Below are positions 8,308 to 16,326 of a stretch of 47,671 nucleotides of DNA, piece after piece. The notes under the pieces were generated by a model. It saw nothing but the letters and a program-made list of their open reading frames with translations. It made no database searches and was not told where the DNA came from. Numbering within the stretch: the stretch's first letter is position 1; each line of letters begins with the position of its first letter. The stretch comes from Skermania sp. ID1734 (GTDB taxonomy: Bacteria; Actinomycetota; Actinomycetes; Mycobacteriales; Mycobacteriaceae). The stretch lies in assembly GCF_007489285.1 (NCBI RefSeq), contig NZ_VLIY01000017.1, positions 1 through 47,671 on the forward strand, read 5' to 3'. A program made the translations under genes and the position numbers.

Positions 8308-8332
8308 GATCGCAGGAGCGATCAAATTTTGA
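8308..8332. promoter_or_regulatory. Paired palindromes upstream of the EspR-like gene
   Basis: GATCGC-AGGA-GCGATC (8308-8323) is a perfect inverted repeat with 6-bp arms. It is followed directly by the odd palindrome TCAAA-T-TTTGA (8322-8332). Both lie just upstream of the preferred start at 8298, where an autoregulatory operator would be expected. They fall inside the frame if translation starts at 8418. Confidence 0.45.
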
Positions 8333-8524
8333 ACGATCGGCTCGGCGGAATCCCGAATCCGCTGGTGGCGGGCGTCAACCAACATCGAATCCCGCTGGCG
8401 CGAAAAGTGCGACTGCAATTTTCGGAAGGACCGGTCTCGGGCGGCGGTAGCGTCACCGTCAGTGCTTCCCCGGGGTCGGGTGACAAACGTCGAGTCGGTG
8501 GTAGGGACCTCAACCCACCCACCA

Positions 8525-8602
8525 CCGATAACCCCTCTTCGACTGGCGTCGCGTTCGCGGGGGAGCCAACTGTCGGGGTGGTCGGCGGAGAAGAAACGGC
8601 AA
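8525..8602 (+). promoter_or_regulatory. Leader element copy 1 (GGAGAAGAAACGGCAA)
   Basis: The conserved core is at 8587-8602. Upstream, CCGATAACCCC (8525-8535) can pair with GGGGTGGTCGG (8575-8585), with one mismatch and one wobble, enclosing a small CGAC/GTCG hairpin. This copy has the least convincing stem. It stands 72 bp ahead of copy 2, with no gene between. Confidence 0.55.
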
Positions 8603-8648
8603 AGCTACAACACAACTCTTCGTCGGCCGCTCAGGCAGTGAAAGAACA

Positions 8649-8689
8649 GGCAGTAGTGAACTGCCCCCTGGCGGGAGAAGAAACGGCAA
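8649..8689 (+). promoter_or_regulatory. Leader element copy 2
   Basis: The hairpin GGCAGT-AGTGA-ACTGCC (8649-8665) has perfect 6-bp arms. Eight bases later the core GGAGAAGAAACGGCAA follows (8674-8689). It lies 132 bp upstream of the cutinase start that opens the conjugation operon. Confidence 0.7.
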
Positions 8690-8717
8690 TAACCCCACCT
8701 GCCAGAGGGCAGCCAGA

Positions 8718-8778
8718 CCGTACAGGCGGCGGCTAGACCGCTGTACGGCATCGAGGGTACCCCGCCGATGCCGTACAG
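8718..8778 (+). promoter_or_regulatory. 13-bp inverted repeat and CCGTACAG sites ahead of the conjugation operon
   Basis: CTGTACGGCATCG (8741-8753) and CGATGCCGTACAG (8766-8778) form perfect 13-bp arms around a 12-nt loop. The outer octamer is repeated a third time as CCGTACAG at 8718-8725. This could be a set of operator half-sites or an RNA stem-loop in the leader of the operon. No T-run follows, so simple termination is less likely. The site lies 43 bp upstream of the cutinase ATG. Confidence 0.65.
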
Positions 8779-8821
8779 GGAACGAAGGCGCTTGCCTGGT
8801 GTCCCTTCGGCGGAGGCTCGA

Positions 8822-10462
8822 ATGAAAACCTCGATGCGGCGCAACGCCAGTCGGCGAGTGGGCGCGTTCGCCTTGGCGGCAACGATGCCGCTGACGACCG
8901 CGATCGTCTTGGGCACCGCTCCGGCGGCGGCTACCCCGGCACAGCCCGGCGGATGCCCCGATCTGATGATGTACGGCATTCAGGGCACCGGGCAAAGCAG
9001 CCCGGATGCCGATCCCGGTGTCGATACCGGATTCCTCGGCACGGTCCTCAGCGCGGCGCTGCAAGAGGCGCAGGGAACAGTAGACCGCGCCTACATTCCG
9101 TACGCCGGAAGCTTCGGTGGCACCGGTCCAAGCACACCGGGCCAGAACGCGTCCTACATGGATTCCGTGATGGGCGCGGTGGCCACGGGTGAGCAGTGGA
9201 TCACCGACAAGGTCGCGGAGTGCCCCGACATCCACATCGGTCTCGCCGGTTTCAGCCAGGGCGCGCACGCGGTGCGTCTGCTCATGCAGGCGATTCTCGA
9301 CGGGAAGCTGCCTATCGATCCCTCGAAGGTCGCGCTGGTCGCCAACTTCGGTGACCCGACTCGACCAGCGGGTGCGAGCATCTTTCCCGACGCACCCGGT
9401 CAGACGACACCTGATCCCGTTCCGGGTACCAGCGGTGCCATGGTTCGACAACTCATGACAACCGCATTGAGTCCCGAAGGGGGCGGGATCGGCCCGACCG
9501 CCGACATCGCGTCGGAGATCGGCGAGTTGGCGGGCCGCTACTTCTCCATGTGCAGCTCTGGCGACATGACGTGCGACTCGCCGGCGAGCGCGCCACTGGC
9601 CCACACCGTTGCCAATATCGCCGGTCAACTGACACTCGACCCCGGTGACCCGATCAAGAGCGCCGAGACGATCGCGAAGGCACTCGCGTTCACCACCATC
9701 AAGACCATCGTCCCGGTCATCAACGAGGATCTGCAGGGAACGACCCTGCAGAACCTCTCGTATCGACCTGAGGTGTCAATCGGTCAGCGCCTCGCAGCCG
9801 CATCGGACCCTCGTACACCGCTGCCCAACATCTCCGATGCCGTAAATGCGCTCTTCAAGATCGGCACCATCGGCTTGAACGCCGCCATCACCGTCGGTAA
9901 GCAACTGCTCGCACCGGACACGATCGCAGCCATTGCCGCTGCGGGAGCGACGAATCCGGTCGCCATACTCGGAATCGTCGGCGCGAAGTTGGGGCAGGCG
10001 GCAATCACCCTCATTCCACCATCGACCGCGAATCGCTTGGTCAAGGAAGCATTCACCACCTTCAAGACCAACTTCACCGAGAACTCGGACCTCCTGTCGG
10101 TGACGTCATTAATGAAGTACTGGGATTCCGCCGCCGCCCACAACAGCTACGGACTGGACTCGGTTACCCCAAGCGGTGATCCCTCCACCTCGTTCGTCGC
10201 GAAGTGGATTGCGGCGGCGGGCATGGACATCGCCGGGATCTCCGACGGTGGCGACGCCGCGACGACAGAGGTGGGGACGCCACCGACGTTCGACATTCCC
10301 ACCGATGGCACGACGACAACGCCGGTCGAGGGCGAGATGGGACAGCTCGGTGCACTCACGGGGCTCCTGCCCGGTGCCGACAGCACAGTCGTAGCGGAGT
10401 CCAGCACCCCGTCGGTGTCCGCAGAGCCGACCTCGACGGAAGCACCCTACACACCCAACTGA
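8822..10462 (+). CDS. Secreted cutinase-family esterase, conjugation-associated
   Basis: This 546-residue protein has a signal peptide (MKTSMRRNASRRVG, a hydrophobic stretch, APAAA). The cutinase-type alpha/beta hydrolase domain fills about residues 40-265. The nucleophile Ser145 sits in GFSQGA, the acid is Asp252 in CDSP, and the base is His261 in LAHT. Disulfide-forming cysteines are present. A ~280-residue extension rich in Ala follows, ending in a Ser/Thr/Pro tail. Mycobacteriales cutinase-like enzymes cleave ester bonds in lipids. As first gene of a secretion operon it may loosen the mycolate outer layer for DNA transfer, which is inference. GGAGG 6 nt upstream supports the ATG at 8822 over 8768. 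Confidence 0.82.
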   Translation: MKTSMRRNASRRVGAFALAATMPLTTAIVLGTAPAAATPAQPGGCPDLMMYGIQGTGQSSPDADPGVDTGFLGTVLSAALQEAQGTVDRAYIPYAGSFGGTGPSTPGQNASYMDSVMGAVATGEQWITDKVAECPDIHIGLAGFSQGAHAVRLLMQAILDGKLPIDPSKVALVANFGDPTRPAGASIFPDAPGQTTPDPVPGTSGAMVRQLMTTALSPEGGGIGPTADIASEIGELAGRYFSMCSSGDMTCDSPASAPLAHTVANIAGQLTLDPGDPIKSAETIAKALAFTTIKTIVPVINEDLQGTTLQNLSYRPEVSIGQRLAAASDPRTPLPNISDAVNALFKIGTIGLNAAITVGKQLLAPDTIAAIAAAGATNPVAILGIVGAKLGQAAITLIPPSTANRLVKEAFTTFKTNFTENSDLLSVTSLMKYWDSAAAHNSYGLDSVTPSGDPSTSFVAKWIAAAGMDIAGISDGGDAATTEVGTPPTFDIPTDGTTTTPVEGEMGQLGALTGLLPGADSTVVAESSTPSVSAEPTSTEAPYTPN

Positions 10463-10565
10463 CGGCGCAGGGGACGGCGGGATCGCCCTTTGTCCGGCAT
10501 CTCGCCCCCTGCTTTCCCCCACCGCAATGCGTGGGTGACAACCACCCACGAGAAAGGAACTAGCC

Positions 10566-11621
10566 GTGACGTGGACCCCCGATCCGCGCTGGTTCGATCC
10601 GGCGTCCGCCACCGCGGACGTGCCGTTCGAGGAGGCCCCGACCAAGCATCTCGACGAGGTCAAACCCGACTTCGACACCCTCGTCGAAGCGGTCGGCGGC
10701 CAGGCTATCGACAACATCGGCTTCGTCCGGGGAAATATCGATCCGTTCGCAGGTTTCGCGGCCCCGACCAAGCACCTCGACAGCGACGGGTACTCGGCCG
10801 ACGCACGGGTAGCCGTCGCCGCCGAGTCGTGGTCGGGCGGCAGGAGCGGCACGGGCCGAGGGCTGATCCTCGTGGCGTGCGGCAAGGGACGCACGCCGCT
10901 GAGCCTCGGCCTCGGCACCGTTCTGTCCGCGCATCGGGGAGACGGAAGAGTCGTGGTCGCCGACCTCTCCGAGATCGGAGGGGCCTTGAGCGCGCGTGCT
11001 GAGAATGCACCCCGCACTTCCCAGGACGCGGCAGTGCTCGCCACCACCGTCGATCTGGTGCATTTCGACGTGTCCGCGGTGGAGCGCCATCTGACGCGGC
11101 AGTCCGCCGGTGTCGACATTCTGGGCGGTCGGCCATCCGGGGTCGACGAAATCCCGCTCGACGCCAGCGACATGGCCGTGGTGGTGACCGCACTGCGCCG
11201 AGTCCGCGACGTAGTGGTCGCCGACTCTGATGCCGTTCCCAACGATGCGGTGTGGGGGCCACTGGCGGCAGCGGCAGATGTGCTCCTGATCCCGGTTCCT
11301 CTGCTGACGACCGACGATGTGACTGCGCGAACCGTCGAGCAGTTGCAGGCAATCGCCGCCGTATCTCCGCAGCTCATTCCCCGTACGTGCGTCTTGGTGA
11401 CCGACGTCCCCGGTCATGACGGGCTGGAGGTCGAGTACGACTTCGTCGAGGCGGTGCTCGCCGTCGAGGCCGATGGGGCGTCGCCACGAGTGTGTCGGAT
11501 GCCCTACGACCCGTGGTTCGCGAGCAGCGACCGTCTGGACCCGTTCGCCCTCGACGCCACCACCGTTCGGGCGTTGACCGCCCTCTCCGAGCGAATCGGG
11601 GTCCTCTATCCGACCACCTAA
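10566..11621 (+). CDS. MinD/ParA-like protein with degenerate P-loop
   Basis: This 351-residue protein looks like a deviant-Walker ATPase of the MinD/ParA type. ILVACGKGRTPLSLGLG (about 101-117) stands where KGGxGKT would be, and VVVADLSE and DVLLIPVPLLTTDDV fit later strands of the fold. The Walker A lysine pattern is altered, so ATP hydrolysis is doubtful. The N-terminal 75 residues repeat APTKHLD (24-30 and 66-72), possibly a docking motif. The GTG start follows AAAGGA. Similar MinD-like proteins occur in actinobacterial secretion loci. It lies in the conjugation operon, 103 bp after the cutinase gene. Confidence 0.6.
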   Translation: MTWTPDPRWFDPASATADVPFEEAPTKHLDEVKPDFDTLVEAVGGQAIDNIGFVRGNIDPFAGFAAPTKHLDSDGYSADARVAVAAESWSGGRSGTGRGLILVACGKGRTPLSLGLGTVLSAHRGDGRVVVADLSEIGGALSARAENAPRTSQDAAVLATTVDLVHFDVSAVERHLTRQSAGVDILGGRPSGVDEIPLDASDMAVVVTALRRVRDVVVADSDAVPNDAVWGPLAAAADVLLIPVPLLTTDDVTARTVEQLQAIAAVSPQLIPRTCVLVTDVPGHDGLEVEYDFVEAVLAVEADGASPRVCRMPYDPWFASSDRLDPFALDATTVRALTALSERIGVLYPTT

Positions 11622-11674
11622 GCCAGATCGAAACATAAACGGCACGAACAGCATTGAAAGGATCAGAGAAACAG

Positions 11675-12850
11675 ATGAGCAGAAATAGTCACACAGGCGG
11701 CCGACACCGGAAAGCACAGGTGCACACCACGCTCACCGCAGCGGTGGTTGTTGCTGCGGCCGCCGCCGGAATCGTGCTGGCGCCAGCTGCACATGCGGAT
11801 CCACAGGGCGGTGTCGGCGGCGGCCCGCAGGACGGCGTGACCGGCGGGGGTCAAGGTGGTGTTTCGCAGAGCGCACCGGCGGCGCCGGACATTCCGATCT
11901 ATTACGTGGAACCGCCAGCACCGTATCGCGGGCTGGAGTACCAGCCCATCCCGAACTACTCCTACGAGGACAACACCTACTACTACAGCGAGCCGGTGGC
12001 GCCGCTGCGTGTGGAGGACCTGCATCTGCCGGTGCTCGTCGACCCGACACGCCCCTACATCGCACCGGTCGACCGCGTTCGTTTCGGCACGCTGGAGTCG
12101 GATCGACCCAACTGGCTGCCGAAGGCAGACGCTGATCGCCTCAACAACCAGTCTGCGGTCATCGAGGCGCAGGTGACCGATTTCTGGCGTTCGATCGGTG
12201 TGCCCACCGATCGAGCGCAGCGACTCGCGGCTACGCAGGTCGCCGCCGGAGCAGCGGGCGGCCTGACGACCGCCGTGATCGCGGGAGGTACTGCCGCAGT
12301 GGTCGGAGGCATCGCAGGCTGCGGTGTCGGCGCTGGGGTCGGCTACGTGGTAGGCATGGCGACCACCGCGGGCGCCGCAGCCCTGCCGATGGCAGGTGGC
12401 GGTTGCCTGATCGGACTGGGCGTCGGCGCCGCCGCGTTCGGTATTCCCGTCGCACTCGGCGCGGGCACTCTCGGCGCACTCGGAGCGGCCTCTGCCGCGA
12501 CTCCGTTCGGAGCAGGGGACCTCGGCGAGTCGACGGACATCGGTCTGCAGAACATCGACACCGAAGCCATCACGGCTCAAACAGAGCAGACCCTCGAACA
12601 GTGGTCGGCCGACCCTGTCGGCGCAATGGCAGTCGACGCTATCGAGAACGTCGTCGAGCAAGCACCGGTCGTAACCGAGCAGGCGCGAGATTGGGTCGCT
12701 GGGCAGCCGGGCGGCCAGGACGTTCTCACTCAGGTCGATGCAGCGGTCGGCGATTTCGTCGCCAACACCATTCCTGGTGTCGCGGGGGATCTCGTCGGAG
12801 CTGCTCTCGGGAACGGCATCAACAACGCACTGGGCATCCCCGTTAGCTGA
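11675..12850 (+). CDS. Secreted protein with glycine-zipper membrane region
   Basis: This 391-residue protein has a long signal sequence (basic start, then TTLTAAVVVAAAAAGIVLAP, cut after AHA). A Gly-rich linker and a Tyr/Pro-rich segment (IYYVEPPAPYRGLEYQPIPN) follow, then a well-ordered region with W, D and R residues. About residues 185-275 are Ala/Gly-rich hydrophobic sequence typical of glycine zippers, which can pack into membranes. The C-terminus is amphipathic. It is probably an envelope part of the transfer machine. I know no function for the family. The ATG at 11675 is chosen for the signal peptide; AAAGGA lies 12 nt upstream, rather far. Confidence 0.65.
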   Translation: MSRNSHTGGRHRKAQVHTTLTAAVVVAAAAAGIVLAPAAHADPQGGVGGGPQDGVTGGGQGGVSQSAPAAPDIPIYYVEPPAPYRGLEYQPIPNYSYEDNTYYYSEPVAPLRVEDLHLPVLVDPTRPYIAPVDRVRFGTLESDRPNWLPKADADRLNNQSAVIEAQVTDFWRSIGVPTDRAQRLAATQVAAGAAGGLTTAVIAGGTAAVVGGIAGCGVGAGVGYVVGMATTAGAAALPMAGGGCLIGLGVGAAAFGIPVALGAGTLGALGAASAATPFGAGDLGESTDIGLQNIDTEAITAQTEQTLEQWSADPVGAMAVDAIENVVEQAPVVTEQARDWVAGQPGGQDVLTQVDAAVGDFVANTIPGVAGDLVGAALGNGINNALGIPVS

Positions 12851-12866
12851 AAGGAGTCCAAGCGCA

Positions 12867-13538
12867 ATGACCGCCACGAACATCCGGCGACGGCACCCCG
12901 AAGTTGTCGACTTGCTCACGGGAACAACAACTTCCGAGGAGGAGCCTGTGGCGGTCGCAGCGTCTCCTGCGCCCGTCGCCGCCACGGCCGATGCGGTCGC
13001 GCAGTCACAGCGTCGGCGGCGACGCCGCTGGCCGGTTCTGGGCGGCTGCGCTGCCGTGATCGCCCTTGCGGCGGGCGGCGCGGCGTGGGCGCTCACCGGT
13101 CCCACCGGAGACGACAGGGAGACAGTGTCACCCACCACCGCCACCCTGTCGTCGCCGGCCACGTCGGTCCCGACGTCGACGACGACCATGCCAGCAGCGC
13201 CGCCGCAAGACGAATGCCGTTCCGACGCAGGGGACCAAGCCACCCCCGAGGGGGTTATCGCAGCCTTCGAACATGCCTACTACCAGCAAAGGGATGCTGT
13301 CGCTGCGCGAGCGCTGGCGTCGCCGACGACGACGGTGACCGATCCCGCCGATTTGCAGACGTTCATCGACAAGGTCCCCGTCGGCGCCGCCTATTGCGTC
13401 CGAATCACGCCGCTCGCCACGAACGTCTACCTCATCGACATCGCCGTTACGCCGCCCGGAGCACAAACCACCCGCAACACAGGAACGGTGTCCACGGTCA
13501 ACATCAACGGCCGCTGGTACGTCGACGCATTCAACTGA
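12867..13538 (+). CDS. Membrane-anchored protein with NTF2-like outer domain
   Basis: This 223-residue protein has an Arg-rich stretch (RRRRRRW) before one membrane segment at about 56-76, a Ser/Thr linker, then a C-terminal domain of about 95 residues (TPEGVIAAFEHAYYQQRDAV to INGRWYVDAF). The helix plus curved sheet pattern suggests an NTF2-like fold, shared by VirB8/TcpC scaffold proteins of type IV secretion systems. A VirB8-like role is an inference from topology. AAGGAG lies about 10 nt before the ATG. It follows the secreted protein gene by 16 bp. Confidence 0.65.
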   Translation: MTATNIRRRHPEVVDLLTGTTTSEEEPVAVAASPAPVAATADAVAQSQRRRRRRWPVLGGCAAVIALAAGGAAWALTGPTGDDRETVSPTTATLSSPATSVPTSTTTMPAAPPQDECRSDAGDQATPEGVIAAFEHAYYQQRDAVAARALASPTTTVTDPADLQTFIDKVPVGAAYCVRITPLATNVYLIDIAVTPPGAQTTRNTGTVSTVNINGRWYVDAFN

Positions 13539-13558
13539 TCCCCAGGAGATGAATCCAA

Positions 13559-14209
13559 TTGGCCGAGACGATCAGTGCGACCAACGCAAGTACACCGATC
13601 CATACGCGAGCCCACTCACCTGCGCTACCCGCGTCGGAGGGTTGGGGCACCGCCGTCGTCGCGCCCGACCCGGCAGAGTTGCTGCCCGTCCGGGTCGAAC
13701 CAATAGATAGCCGCGCGCTCGTATGGGCCGTGGCGTGCCACGGCGGATCGGGCGCGTCGACGCTCGCGGCCATGCTCGAGCACGTCGGCGACAGCGGTCG
13801 GTCATGGCCAGGCCGTGAGGACGAATCACCATTCGTCATCTTGGTGGCTCGGGACTCCAGCGACGGCCTCGCCGCCGCTGACCGGGCGATACGGCAATTC
13901 CGCACCGGGTTGGTGCCACCAGGCACCCAACTCGTCGGCTTGGTGCTCGTCGCCGCCAGTCCACGCAAACCCGCAACAGCGGTCCGTCAACGCCGCTCAC
14001 TGATCAGCGCCCTCGTCGACACGATCTGGCCGATCAGCTGGCATGAATACCTGCTGGGCACCGATCGCGAGCAGTTGCCGCAGGTCGGGCCACACGAAGA
14101 AGACCGGAAGAAGTGGTCTCCGACCGTCCACGTCCCACCGGAAGTGGTGGCGATCGGCAAACAGATCGTCACCACCGTCAAAGAGCTGCTCGAACTCGAC
14201 GAGCAGTAA
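13559..14209 (+). CDS. DUF6668-like protein, P-loop-like
   Basis: This 216-residue protein contains ALVWAVACHGGSGASTLAAM (about 53-72), resembling a MinD-type P-loop without the lysines of KGGxGKT, then FVILVARDSSDGLAAADRAI and VGLVLVAASPRKP, which match strands of the same fold. I recall DUF6668 members in actinobacterial conjugation loci, but this name is from memory. It is the second P-loop-like protein in the operon. The start appears to be TTG at 13559 with AGGAG about 10 nt upstream. It has no membrane segment and should act in the cytoplasm. Confidence 0.6.
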   Translation: MAETISATNASTPIHTRAHSPALPASEGWGTAVVAPDPAELLPVRVEPIDSRALVWAVACHGGSGASTLAAMLEHVGDSGRSWPGREDESPFVILVARDSSDGLAAADRAIRQFRTGLVPPGTQLVGLVLVAASPRKPATAVRQRRSLISALVDTIWPISWHEYLLGTDREQLPQVGPHEEDRKKWSPTVHVPPEVVAIGKQIVTTVKELLELDEQ

Positions 14210-14232
14210 CTCGCTGGAAAGGAACACACCAC

Positions 14233-14544
14233 ATGTCCACGATGATCACGACCGTCCACACCGTCGCGACGACGGCGGCGAGCTGGGCAGCCCCGGTCAA
14301 CTACGCATTCGACCCCATACCCATCCCTGGTCTCACGGATCGGCTGAACCGCGGTGGAGGCTGGCTCGTCGGCGTCGTCTACCTCGGCTGCATTGCTGCG
14401 CTCGTCATCGGTGGCGGCTACCTGGCCTGGGACAAGATCACCGACCACGGCGGCGGAAAGGGCCCGAAGATCGCGCTCGGCGCCGTGATCGGCGCGATGG
14501 TCGTCGCGTCCTCGGTGGGGATCATCGATGCTGCACGCGCGTAG
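14233..14544 (+). CDS. Small two-span membrane protein, VirB2/TrbC-like layout
   Basis: This 103-residue protein has hydrophobic segments at about 44-64 and 80-98 with a short polar loop (DKITDHGGGKGPK) between. Size, two membrane spans and position fit the pilin-like VirB2/TrbC subunits of type IV secretion systems, but sequence alone does not prove this. AAAGGA lies about 9 nt before the ATG. An in-frame extension up to 14113 overlaps the previous gene and is not needed. Confidence 0.6.
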   Translation: MSTMITTVHTVATTAASWAAPVNYAFDPIPIPGLTDRLNRGGGWLVGVVYLGCIAALVIGGGYLAWDKITDHGGGKGPKIALGAVIGAMVVASSVGIIDAARA

Positions 14545-14555
14545 GCGGCATCGCG

Positions 14556-14807
14556 GTGATCACGGTACTGGCAGACGCGAACCTGCCATCCGACGTCAAA
14601 GCCCAGATCAACAGCCTCGGCGGAATGTACCTCTGGCTGCTCAACTCACTGGCGGTGGCATGTCTGGCGGGCGCCGGAGGGCTGATCTGGATGGAAAAGG
14701 GGCTCGGCATGGACGTCAAGGCGTCGCCGTGGGTGGTGAAGATCATCCTGTCGGTGATGGTGGCCGCCGCAGCAAGCGACATCGCCGCGGTCGTCATTCA
14801 AGGCTGA
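14556..14807 (+). CDS. Small two-span membrane protein
   Basis: From a GTG at 14556 the protein is 83 residues. Hydrophobic segments lie at about 23-43 (MYLWLLNSLAVACLAGAGGL) and 60-80 (VVKIILSVMVAAAASDIAAV). It begins 11 bp after the previous small membrane protein and resembles it in size and layout, so the two may be partner subunits in the membrane complex. The ribosome binding site is weak, so translation may be coupled to the upstream gene. No family is recognised. Confidence 0.55.
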   Translation: MITVLADANLPSDVKAQINSLGGMYLWLLNSLAVACLAGAGGLIWMEKGLGMDVKASPWVVKIILSVMVAAAASDIAAVVIQG

Positions 14808-14815
14808 TCACCGGG

Positions 14816-15415
14816 TTGGCGGTCGTCATGGTGGCGCTCGCGGCGGGATGCGGGTCCGAGGACGGGTCGACCGACGCCGGCACGACCGACCAGCACCGCG
14901 CAGCCCCGTCGGAAGTCCGTTGGGTCGACTTCCAGGGCATGCGAATCCCCCAGGCGACACAGGGGCCTCGCAATCCAGATCCCGTGCACCCCAGCGGTTT
15001 CGAACGTTCCGAGGTCGGCGCAGCACTCGCCGCAATCAATGCCACAGTCCGCGTCAGCGTCGCCTCCGATGACCAGTGGGCCGAGATCGTGCGCCTCAAC
15101 ACGGTGTCCGGCGAAGGTCGGGATTGGTTCATACAGAACCGCATCCAAGTGTCCATCGCCCGAACGGTGACCAGCGGTGAGGCTGAGCGAGTGGTCGGCT
15201 ACCGGGTCCGCGCCTACAACGAGTGGGGAGCCAACGTCGACATCTACACCGAGACCGCCGACGACTCGATGCTGGTCACCTACACCCAGGTGGAATGGGT
15301 TCCGGCGCAGCAGGACTGGGGCCTTGTGCTGCCCGGTCCCAGCGATCCTACTGCCGAAAACCGGAAGGCGACGATCACCGAATTGCCTTCGGATGCAGTG
15401 CAGCTCGCCGAGTAG
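14816..15415 (+). CDS. Predicted lipoprotein of the transfer operon
   Basis: The frame contains a lipobox VALAAGC followed by GSEDGSTDAG, so the mature protein would be attached by lipid to its N-terminal Cys. The mature part (about 185 residues) is globular, with IQVSIARTVTSGEAERVVGY and YRVRAYNEWGANVDIYTETA suggesting a beta-rich NTF2-like domain. The start is uncertain: TTG 14816 gives a very short signal, CTG 14804 overlaps the previous stop, and an upstream GTG gives a long basic leader. Confidence 0.6.
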   Translation: MAVVMVALAAGCGSEDGSTDAGTTDQHRAAPSEVRWVDFQGMRIPQATQGPRNPDPVHPSGFERSEVGAALAAINATVRVSVASDDQWAEIVRLNTVSGEGRDWFIQNRIQVSIARTVTSGEAERVVGYRVRAYNEWGANVDIYTETADDSMLVTYTQVEWVPAQQDWGLVLPGPSDPTAENRKATITELPSDAVQLAE

Positions 15416-15423
15416 AAGGGAAT

Positions 15424-16326
15424 ATGCGCGCGATGACGTACGACGGCGATCATCAAGCGGCGGAGACACGCTCCACGCTGCGTCGCATCAACGACCTCCG
15501 GGCCACCAAGCCGTACCGCACCGGGACGATGCTGGGGTCGGTCGCCGTCCTGGCGGTCATCGTGGTGTGGGCAGTTTTTGCAGCGGTGACCGGCACCGAC
15601 GCCGACACACCCCAGGAGAGCGAACCGCCAGCGGTCGCGGTCGAGCCGCTGACGCCGCCACCGGGGGAGACCGCGGGGATTCCGCTACCGGAATTCGGGG
15701 CACCGGCAAGTGACCGGAACGGTCACCGAATCGAGGTACCCGTCGATGCGAGGGGTCAAGTGCTCCCCCAGACACAGCCAGCCGGTGATCTCGATGCGAG
15801 TGCCCCACCGGGCGGTCTGATGTGGCAGCGCGTATATGGGGCGCCGGTCCCCTTCTCGACGACGGCCGGCCCCGACGCGATCAGCCCGGACGGCGTTCCA
15901 ACTGGATTCGCCCACACGCCGCAAGGAGCGGCGATCGCTGCGCAACAGATCTGCACGAGGCTCATCGCCGCACCTCGTGAGCAGGCGCGGGCGATCATGG
16001 ACGCGTCGGTGATCATCCAGGGTCCGGGCGCCCAGGAGACAGCTGACCGGATGCTCGCACTCACCGTGTCAGAGTCGGAGATAGCCACGTTGTTCCCGGT
16101 CCCGATGGCCGTGAAAGTGTCGAACTACGAGGGCGATTACGCCCATGTGGAAGTCGCGCTGCAAATGCCGGCCACCGCACGCCAGCAGGGCGTGATCGCG
16201 AGCAAGCAGGACTTCGACCTGGTCTGGGCGGATGGGACGTGGAAGTGGGTCATGCCCACTGGTCCCACCGATCGGAGCGCCCGGCTCATGACCGCACTCG
16301 ACGAAGGCTGGTCGATGGAATGGTGA
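15424..16326 (+). CDS. Single-span membrane protein with conserved outer domain
   Basis: This 300-residue protein has a basic N-terminus, one membrane segment at about 37-57 (SVAVLAVIVVWAVFAAVTGT), a Pro-rich linker and an outer domain starting near LMWQRVYGAPVPFS. The domain includes TPQGAAIAAQQICTRLIAAP, which resembles a family I remember as DUF8175 in actinobacterial transfer loci. With the NTF2-like protein upstream it may form a periplasm-facing scaffold. AAGGGA lies 4 nt before the ATG. The stop overlaps the start of the next gene (ATGGTGA). Confidence 0.62.
   Translation: MRAMTYDGDHQAAETRSTLRRINDLRATKPYRTGTMLGSVAVLAVIVVWAVFAAVTGTDADTPQESEPPAVAVEPLTPPPGETAGIPLPEFGAPASDRNGHRIEVPVDARGQVLPQTQPAGDLDASAPPGGLMWQRVYGAPVPFSTTAGPDAISPDGVPTGFAHTPQGAAIAAQQICTRLIAAPREQARAIMDASVIIQGPGAQETADRMLALTVSESEIATLFPVPMAVKVSNYEGDYAHVEVALQMPATARQQGVIASKQDFDLVWADGTWKWVMPTGPTDRSARLMTALDEGWSMEW

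Noticed and set aside
8560-8736. Plus-strand peptide containing GEETA twice, read through leader copies 1 and 2
   Set aside because: GEETA is just the core read in one frame; other copies are read in other frames, so conservation is at the nucleotide level.
8510-9628. 372-residue minus-strand frame across the cutinase gene
   Set aside because: The opposite strand encodes a complete cutinase with catalytic residues; this frame has shadow composition.
10566-11621. ParA partition ATPase
   Set aside because: The P-loop lacks the KGGxGKT pattern, no ParB is adjacent, and the gene lies inside the secretion operon.
11663-13243. 526-residue minus-strand frame
   Set aside because: It is opposite two plus-strand genes with signal peptide, membrane segments and ribosome binding sites.
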